From Ochotona curzoniae (taxonomy: Eukaryota > Chordata > Mammalia > Lagomorpha > Ochotonidae): a stretch of DNA of 64,000 nt. This document shows positions 59,401 through 64,000 of this stretch, in pieces; positions within the stretch are counted from its first letter, which is position 1, and each line of letters opens with the position of its first letter. The notes beneath the pieces are model-generated. The model had not been told where the DNA came from and ran no database searches. It was given only the letters and a program-made list of their open reading frames with translations. The DNA is taken from assembly GCF_017591425.1 (NCBI RefSeq), contig NW_024465783.1, positions 62,001 through 126,000 of the forward strand, written 5' to 3'. Made by a program: the position numbers and the translations under genes.

Positions 59401-61700
59401 CCGACGCTAAGCCCAAAGAGGTCAACGCGCATGGGGGTGCACCCTCCCCGAAACAGTCTTCTGAGGGAGCGTGAAGACTGTGGGTTGCTTCCCAGGAGAC
59501 AAGCTTGATTGCGCCTGGGGACCCTGGCCGCCATGTGGCCGGGGCTCAATCCCCGAACGTCAGCCCCGCCCCTCTTCCCAGCCCGGGCTTGGGTCTAGCC
59601 ACGCACCTGGCGGCCCCAGCCCGGGGGTGGGATCGGCTGGACCTGCTCGCCCACGCTAAGCCCAAAGAGGGCCGCACGTAGGGGTCCAGCCTCCACGAAA
59701 CAGTCTTCTGAGGGAGCGTGAAGACTGTGGGTTGCTTCCCAGGAGACAAGCTGGATTGCGCCTGGGGACACCGGCCGCCATGCGGCCGGGGCTCACGTCC
59801 AAGAGCTTCAGCCCCGCCCCTCTTCCCGGCCCGGGCTTGGTTCTAGCCACGCCCCTGGCGGCCCCAGCCCGGGGGTGGGATCGGCTGGACCTGCTCGGTG
59901 ACGCTAAGCCCTAAGAGGGCCGCGCGTGGGGGTCCAACCGCCATGAAATTGTTTTCCGAGGAAGCGTGAAGACTGTGGGTTGCTTCCCAGGAGACAAGCT
60001 GGATTGCACCTGGGGACCCCGGCCGCCATGTGGCCGGGGCTCACGTCCAAGAGCGTCAGCCCCGCCCCTCTTCCCGGCCCGGGCTTGGTTCTAGCCACGC
60101 CCCTGGCGGCCCCAGCCCGGGGATGGGATCGGCTGGACCTGCTCGCCCACACTAAGCCCAAAGAGGGCCGCACATGGGGGTCCAGCCGTCCCGAAACAGT
60201 CTTCCGAGGGAGCATGAAGACTGTGGGTTGCTTCCCAGGAGACAAGCTGGATTGCGCCTGGGGACCCTGGCCGCCATGTGGCCGGGGCTCACGTCCCCGA
60301 GCGTCAGCCCCGCCCCTCTTCCCGGCCCGGGCTTGGGTCTAGCCACGCCCCTGGTGGCCCCAGCCCGGGGGTGGGATCGGCTGGACCTCTTCGCCCACGC
60401 TAAGCCCAAAGAGGGCCGCACGTAGGGGTCCAGCCGCCACGAAACAGTCTTCTGAGGGAGCGTGAAGACTGTGGGTTGCTTCCCAGGAGACAAGCTGGAT
60501 TGCGCCTGGGGACACTGGCCGCCATGTGGCCGGGGCTCACGTCCCCGAGCTTCAGCCCCGCCCCTCTTCCCGGCCCGGGCTTGGGTCTAGCCACGCCCCT
60601 GGCGGCCCCAGCCCGGGGGTGGGATCGGCTGGACCTGCTCGGCGACGCTAAGACCTAAGAGGGCCGCGCGTGGGGGTCCAACTGCCATGAAATTGTTTTC
60701 CGAGGGAGCGTGAAGACTGTGGGTTGCTTCCCAGGAGACAAGGTGGATTGCACCTGGGGAACCCGGCCGCCATGTGGCCGGGGCTCACGTCCAAGAGCGT
60801 CAGCCCCGCCCCTCTTCCCGGCCCGGGCTTGGGTCTAGCCACGCCCCTGGCGGCCCCAGCCCGGGGGTGGGATCCTCTGGACCTGCTTGCCGACGCTAAG
60901 CCCAAAGAGGGCCGCGCATGGGGGTGCACCCTCCCCGAAACAGTCTTCTGAGGGAGCGTGAAGACTGTGGGTTGCTTCCCAGGAGACAAGCTGGATTGCG
61001 CCTGGGACCCCGGCCGCCATGTGGCCGGGGCTCACGTCCCAGAGCGTCAGCCCCGCCCCTCTTCCTGGCCCGGGCTTGGGTCTAGCCACGCCCCTGGCGG
61101 CCCCAGCCCGGGGGTGGGATCGGCTGGACCTGCTCGGTGACGCTAAGCCCTAAGAGGGCCGCGCGTGGGGGTCCAACCGCCATGAAATTGTTTTCCGAGG
61201 AAGCGTGAAGACTGTGGGTTGCTTCCCAGGAGACAAGGTGGATTGCACCTGGGGACCCCGGCCGCCATGTGGCCGGGGCTCACGTCCAAGAGCGTCAGCC
61301 CCGCCCCTCTTCCCGGCCCGGGCTTGGTTCTAGCCACGCCCCTGGCGGCCCCAGACCGGGGGTGGGATTGGCTGGACCTGCTCGCCCACGCTAAGCCCTA
61401 AGAGGGCCGCAAGTGGGGGTCCAGCCGCCCCGAAACAGTCTACCGAGGGAGCGTGAAGACTGTGGGTTGCTTCCCAGGAGACAAGGTGGATTGCACATGG
61501 GGACCCCGGCCGCCATGTGGCCGGGGCTCACGTCCCCGAGCGTCAGCCCCGCCCCTCTTCCCGGCCCGGGCTTGGGTCTAGCCACGCCCCTGACGGCCCC
61601 AGCCCGGGGGTGGGATCGGTTGGACCTGCTTGCCCACGCTAAGCCCAAAGAGGGCGGCTCGTGGGGGTCCAGCAGCCCCGAAACAGTCTTCTGAGGGAGC
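56498..61700 (+). repeat. Mosaic segment between HOR D copies
   Basis: About 21 satellite units. 56498-56760 resembles 9.7-10.0 kb. 57040-58360 matches 16200-17500 at about 40.84 kb. 59.4-60.4 kb resembles the 4-unit repeat of 20.9-22.0 kb. 61.14-61.5 kb carries GGTGACGCTAAGCCC and GACAAGGTGGATTGC variants. 61413-61700 already matches 44334-44621. Continuous array, with no unique DNA. Confidence 0.7.
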
Positions 61701-64000
61701 GTGAAGACTGTGGGTTGCTTCCCAGGAGACAAGCTGGATTGCACCTTGGGACCCCGGCCGCCATGTGGCCGGGGCTCACGTCCAAGAGCATCAGCCCCGC
61801 CCCTCTTCCCGGCCCGGGCTTAGGTCAAGCCACGCCCCTGGCGGCCCCAGCCCGGGGGTGGGATCGGCTGGACCTGCTCGCCCACGCTAAGCCCAAAGAG
61901 GGCCCCGCATGGGGATCCAGCCGCCCCGAAACAGTCTTCTGAGGGAGCATGAAGACTGTGGGTTGCTTCCCAGGAGACAAGCTGGATTGCGCCTGGGGAC
62001 CCTGGCCGCCATGTGGCCGGGGCTCACGTCCCCGAGCGTCAGCCCCGCCCCTCTTCCCGGTCCGGGCTTGGGTCTAGCCACGCCCCTGGCGGCCCCAGCC
62101 CGGGGGTGGGATCGGATGGACCTGCTCGCCAAGGCTAAGCCCAAAGAGGGCCGCGCGTGGGGGTCCAACCGCCATGAAATTGTTTTCCGAGGGAGCGTGA
62201 AGACTGTGGGTTGCTTCCCAGGAGACAAGCTGGATTGCACCTGGGGACCCCGGCCGCCATGTGGCCGGGGCTCACCTCCAAGAGCATCAGCCCCGCCCCT
62301 CTTCCCGGCCCGGGCTTGGGTCTAGCCACGCCCCTGGCGGCCCCAGCCGGGGGGTGGGATCGGCTGGACCTGCTCGCCGACACTAAGCCCAAAGAGGGCC
62401 GCGCATGGGTGTCCAGCCGCCCCAAAACAATCTTCCGAGGGAGCGTGAAGACTGTGGGTTGCTTCCCAGGAGACAAGCTGGATTGCGCCTCGCGACCCTA
62501 GCCGCCATGTGGCCGGTGCTCACGTCCAAGAGCGTCAGCCCCTCCCCTCTTCCCAGCCCGGGCTTGGGTCTAGCCACGCCCCTGACGGCCCCAGCCCGGG
62601 GGTGGGATCGGTTGGACCTGCTTGCCCACACTAAGCCCAAAGAGGGCCGCGCGTGGGGGTCCAGCCGCCCCAAAACAGTCTTCTGAGGGAGCATGAAGAC
62701 TGTGGGTTGCTTCCCAGGAGACAAGCTGGATTGCGCCTGGGGACCCTGGCCGCCATGTGGCCGGGGCTCACTTGCCCGAGCGTCAGCCCCGCCCCTCTTC
62801 CCGGCCCGGGCTTGGGTCTAGCCACGCCCCTGGCGGCCCCAGCCCGGGGGTGGGATCGGCTGGACCTGCTCGCCAACGCTAAGCCCAAAGAGGGCCGCTC
62901 GTGGGGATCCAGCCGCCCCGAAACAGTCTTCTGAGGGAGCGTGAAGACTGTGGGTTGCTTCCCAAGAGACAAGCTGGATTGCGCCTGGGGACCTTGGCCG
63001 CCATGTGGCAGTGGCACACGTTCCCGAGCATCAGCCCCGCCCTCTTCCAGGCCGGGCTTGGGTCTAGCCACGCCCCTGACGGCCCCAGCCCGGGGGTGGG
63101 ATCGGCTGGACCTGCTTGCCGACGCTAAGCCCAAAGAGGGCCGCGCATGGGGGTGCACCCTCCCCGAAACAGTCTTCTGAGGGAGCGTGAAGACTGCGGG
63201 TTGCTTCCCAGGAGACAAGCTTGATTGGGCCTGGGGACCCTGGCCGCCATGTGGCCGGGGCTCAATCCCCGAGCGTCAGCCCCGCCCCTCTTCCCGGCCC
63301 GGGCTTGGGTCTAGCCACGCCCCTGGCGGCCCCAGCCCGGGGGTGGGATCGGCTGGACCTGCTCGCCGACGCTAAGACCCAAAGAGGTCCGCACGTAGGG
63401 GTCCAGCCGCCACGAAACAGTCTTCTGAGGGAGCGTGAAGACTGTGGGTTGCTTCCAAGGAGACAAGCTGGATTGCGCCTGAGGACCCCGGCCCCCATGT
63501 GGCCGGGGCTCACGTCCCCGAGCGTCAGCCCCGCCCCTCTTCCCAGCCCGGGCTTGGGTCTAGCCACGCCCCTGACGGCCCCAGCCCAGGGGTGGGATCG
63601 GTTGGACCTGCTTGCCCACGCTAAGCCCAAAGAGGGCGGCTCGTGGGGGTCCAGCCGCCCCGAAACAGTCTTCTGAGGGAGTGTAAAGACTGTGGGTTGC
63701 TTCCCAGGAGACAAGCTGGATTGCGCCTGGGGACCCTGGCCGCCATGTGGCCAGGGCTCACGTCCAAGAACGTCAGCCCCGCCCCTCTTCCTTGCCCGGG
63801 CTTGGGTCTAGCCACGCCCCTGGCGGCCCCAGCCCGGGGGTGGGATCCTCTGTACCTGCTTGCCGACGCTAAGCCAAAAGAGGGCCGCGCATGGGGGTGC
63901 ACCCTCCCCGAAACAGTCTTCTGAGGGACCGTGAAGACGGTGGGTGGCTTCCCAAGAGACAAGCTGGATTGCACCTGGGGACCCCGGCCGCCATGTGGCC
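61701..64000 (+). repeat. 16-unit higher-order repeat D, copy 4 (partial, cut by window end)
   Basis: Units match copy 1 at 17079-17081 bp, from GCACCTTGGGACC at 61740 through the CAGTGGCACACG unit (63010), CGGGTTGC (63196), GTGTAAAGACTG (63681) and GACGGTGGGTGG (63937). The window ends inside the tenth unit. One internal patch (62555-62629) does not match the other copies. Confidence 0.85.
62555..62629 (+). repeat. Gene-conversion-like patch in HOR D copy 4
   Basis: Flanking sequence on both sides matches the other D copies. Here CCCGGCCCGGACTTGG, GGCGGCC and TCGGCTGGACCTGCTCGCCGAC are replaced by CCCAGCCCGGGCTTGG, GACGGCC and TCGGTTGGACCTGCTTGCCCAC. The replaced run of about 75 bases equals a stretch found near 17500-17575. 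Many markers change together inside a short tract with unchanged flanks, which is the usual signature of gene conversion. Confidence 0.65.

Larger units (their letters stand above)
1..64000 (+). repeat. GC-rich ~248-bp tandem satellite array (about 258 units)
   Basis: The phrase GTGAAGACTGTGGG recurs every 247-248 bases from position 53 to the end of the window (53, 301, 549, 796 and so on), always in the same orientation. Counted by hand, the consensus unit is 248 bp, 72% G+C, with 22 CpG sites. I found no interruption by unique DNA, transposons or inverted units. Units differ by scattered substitutions and 1-5 bp indels, and particular variant combinations recur in blocks, so the array has higher-order structure. 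The monomer does not match alpha satellite (171 bp, AT-rich) and I cannot place it in a named family. Gamma-type satellites (about 220 bp, GC-rich) are the nearest class in character, but I claim no sequence match. Both window edges cut a unit. Confidence 0.97.

Noticed and set aside
1..64000. Hundreds of open frames of 60-228 codons on both strands, rich in Pro, Gly, Ala and Arg
   Set aside because: They repeat at the satellite period, and the same DNA is open in several frames on both strands. The frame shifts by two bases at each 248-bp unit, and at least two of the longest occur where indels make units divisible by three. None shows a recognisable domain. They are shadows of a GC-rich repeat with few stop codons.
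1..64000. CRISPR array
   Set aside because: The period of 248 bp has no constant short repeat alternating with unique spacers; the whole unit is repeated. The composition and scale are eukaryotic satellite.
1..64000. Centromeric alpha satellite or CENP-B box
   Set aside because: The unit is 248 bp and 72% GC, not 171 bp and AT-rich, and I found no TTCG....A..CGGG motif in the consensus. HOR organisation alone does not make it centromeric.
1..64000. Ribosomal DNA spacer or telomeric repeats
   Set aside because: No 18S, 28S or 5S-like sequence and no TTAGGG runs are seen. The TTAGGTC in some units is a single-base variant of TTGGGTC in the monomer.
1..64000. D4Z4- or DXZ4-type macrosatellite identity
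   Set aside because: Those units are about 3 kb. The resemblance is in CpG richness and candidate CTCF/YY1 motifs only; I saw no DUX4-like homeobox or other homologous sequence.

Overview
The whole 64 kb window is one uninterrupted, GC-rich tandem satellite array. I see no protein-coding gene, RNA gene, transposon or single-copy DNA. The repeat unit is about 248 bp (mostly 247-248), and about 258 units lie head to tail in the same orientation. Both window edges cut units, so the array continues on each side. A hand-built consensus unit has 179 G/C of 248 (72%) and 22 CpG dinucleotides. Many of the commonest differences between units are CG-to-TG or CG-to-CA changes, the footprint of cytosine methylation. 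That, the size of the array and the absence of genes point to a eukaryote, most likely a vertebrate and perhaps a mammal. I do not recognise the monomer as a named satellite, and the species assignment is inference.

Each unit carries the same elements in order. First is the conserved right arm of a 9-bp inverted repeat that straddles the unit boundary. Next is a GC-rich inverted repeat whose loop region carries a YY1-like GCCGCCAT core. Then come a perfect Sp1-type GC box inside a canonical G-quadruplex motif (minus strand), an 8-bp GCCCGGGC palindrome, a CTCF-like segment and, in a subset of units, an exact EGR1 9-mer. Two adjacent 35-bp segments inside the unit resemble each other, so the monomer itself probably arose partly by internal duplication.

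Above the monomer the array is a mosaic of nested higher-order repeats (HORs). (1) 0.17-13.4 kb: a block of about 4.3 kb recurs 9.66 kb downstream with units missing, and part of it appears a third time at 7.05-8.98 kb. (2) 13.0-20.7 kb: a block of about 12 units duplicated 4.95 kb apart, the second copy one unit shorter. (3) 20.73-22.9 kb: a 4-unit HOR (989-990 bp) in tandem. (4) 22.9-25.6 kb: near-consensus units. (5) 25.56-43.14 kb: a direct tandem duplication of a 37-unit block (9,168 bp, then 8,415 bp). (6) 44.62-56.50 kb: three head-to-tail copies of a 16-unit HOR (3,960, 3,957 and 3,959 bp), with a fourth, partial copy from 61.70 kb to the window end. (7) 56.5-61.7 kb: a mosaic, part of which is a distant copy of 16.2-17.5 kb, about 40.84 kb away. 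Breakpoints fall inside units and stay in register, as expected for unequal crossing-over and gene conversion.

The many short open frames are by-products of a GC-rich repeat with few stop codons. Because 248 is not a multiple of 3 the frame shifts at every unit, and at least two of the longest frames occur where an indel makes a unit 246 or 249 bp. HOR block limits are read by eye and are approximate to tens of bases unless stated as unit starts.
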